In this document: positions 13,291-13,321 of the stretch, piece after piece
Layout of the letters: each line of letters begins with the position of its first letter
Position numbering within the stretch: the first letter of the stretch is position 1
Assembly: GCA_031270145.1 (NCBI GenBank)
Contig: JAISYD010000102.1
Span: 1-13,321, forward strand
Reading direction: 5' to 3'
From: Planctomycetota bacterium
GTDB lineage: Bacteria > Planctomycetota > SZUA-567
Length of the DNA: 13,321 nucleotides
Notes under the pieces: model-generated
What the model was told of the DNA's origin: nothing
Databases searched by the model: none
Seen by the model: only the letters and a program-made list of their open reading frames with translations
Made by a program: the position numbers and the translations under genes

Positions 13291-13321
13291 CTACATGAAC
13301 AGGAGCGAGACGCTCTTGTTG
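13291..13321 (-). CDS. prs: Ribose-phosphate pyrophosphokinase, last residues only
   Basis: Only the end of the reading frame is inside the window, coding NKSVSLLFM followed by TAG. PRPP synthetases end in a conserved E-S-V/I-S-x-L/M-F-like peptide, which this resembles, and prs is the usual gene directly upstream of rplY/ctc and pth. If correct, it supplies PRPP, which is also the substrate of the PyrR-type phosphoribosyltransferase in this window. Nine residues cannot prove the identity, so the call rests mostly on gene order. Confidence 0.55.
   Translation of the reverse strand, partial: NKSVSLLFM

Overview
The window is a GC-rich bacterial chromosome segment in which every recognisable gene lies on the minus strand, so transcription runs from high to low coordinates. 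It holds 17 coding regions, two of them cut by the window edges, and looks like a stable housekeeping region: there are no transposases, prophage genes, CRISPR arrays, tRNAs or rRNAs. The organism is flagellated and chemotactic (flagellin, CheW) and probably has type IV pili (PilT). A two-domain CTC-type L25, PyrR, an ApgM-type phosphoglycerate mutase and frequent GTG/TTG starts suggest a bacterium outside the best-studied groups. The phylum cannot be fixed from this sequence alone.

In transcription order, the right-hand block (about 13321-9947) is the translation/replication cluster prs (3' tail only) - rplY - pth - rpsF - ssb - rpsR - rplI. It supplies ribosomal proteins L25, S6, S18 and L9, peptidyl-tRNA hydrolase and single-stranded-DNA-binding protein, and it ends near a perfect 14-bp inverted repeat. 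A XerC/D-type recombinase (9723-8737) follows and has its own terminator. Next comes a two-gene unit with its own promoter: a D-2-hydroxyacid dehydrogenase overlapping an ApgM-type phosphoglycerate mutase by ATGA. A single cheW gene (6243-5761) sits between a promoter overlapped by an inverted repeat and a clear intrinsic terminator.

From a good sigma-70-type promoter at 5612-5639 runs the operon plsC - pilT - pyrR - pyrB - pyrC. It joins phospholipid acylation, a pilus retraction ATPase and two steps of de novo pyrimidine synthesis with their regulator. It ends at a strong hairpin at 742-770. The left edge carries the 5' end of a flagellin gene. Its 528-bp upstream gap contains a sigma-28-like promoter and a leader of about 270 nt with several GGA motifs, one in a hairpin loop and one in the Shine-Dalgarno sequence, which resembles CsrA-controlled flagellin leaders.

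No clearly new multi-gene system is visible. The observations most worth checking are the flagellin leader, the inverted repeat on the cheW promoter, the run of non-ATG starts in the ribosomal cluster, the insertion in Pth and the mixed pilT/pyrimidine operon.
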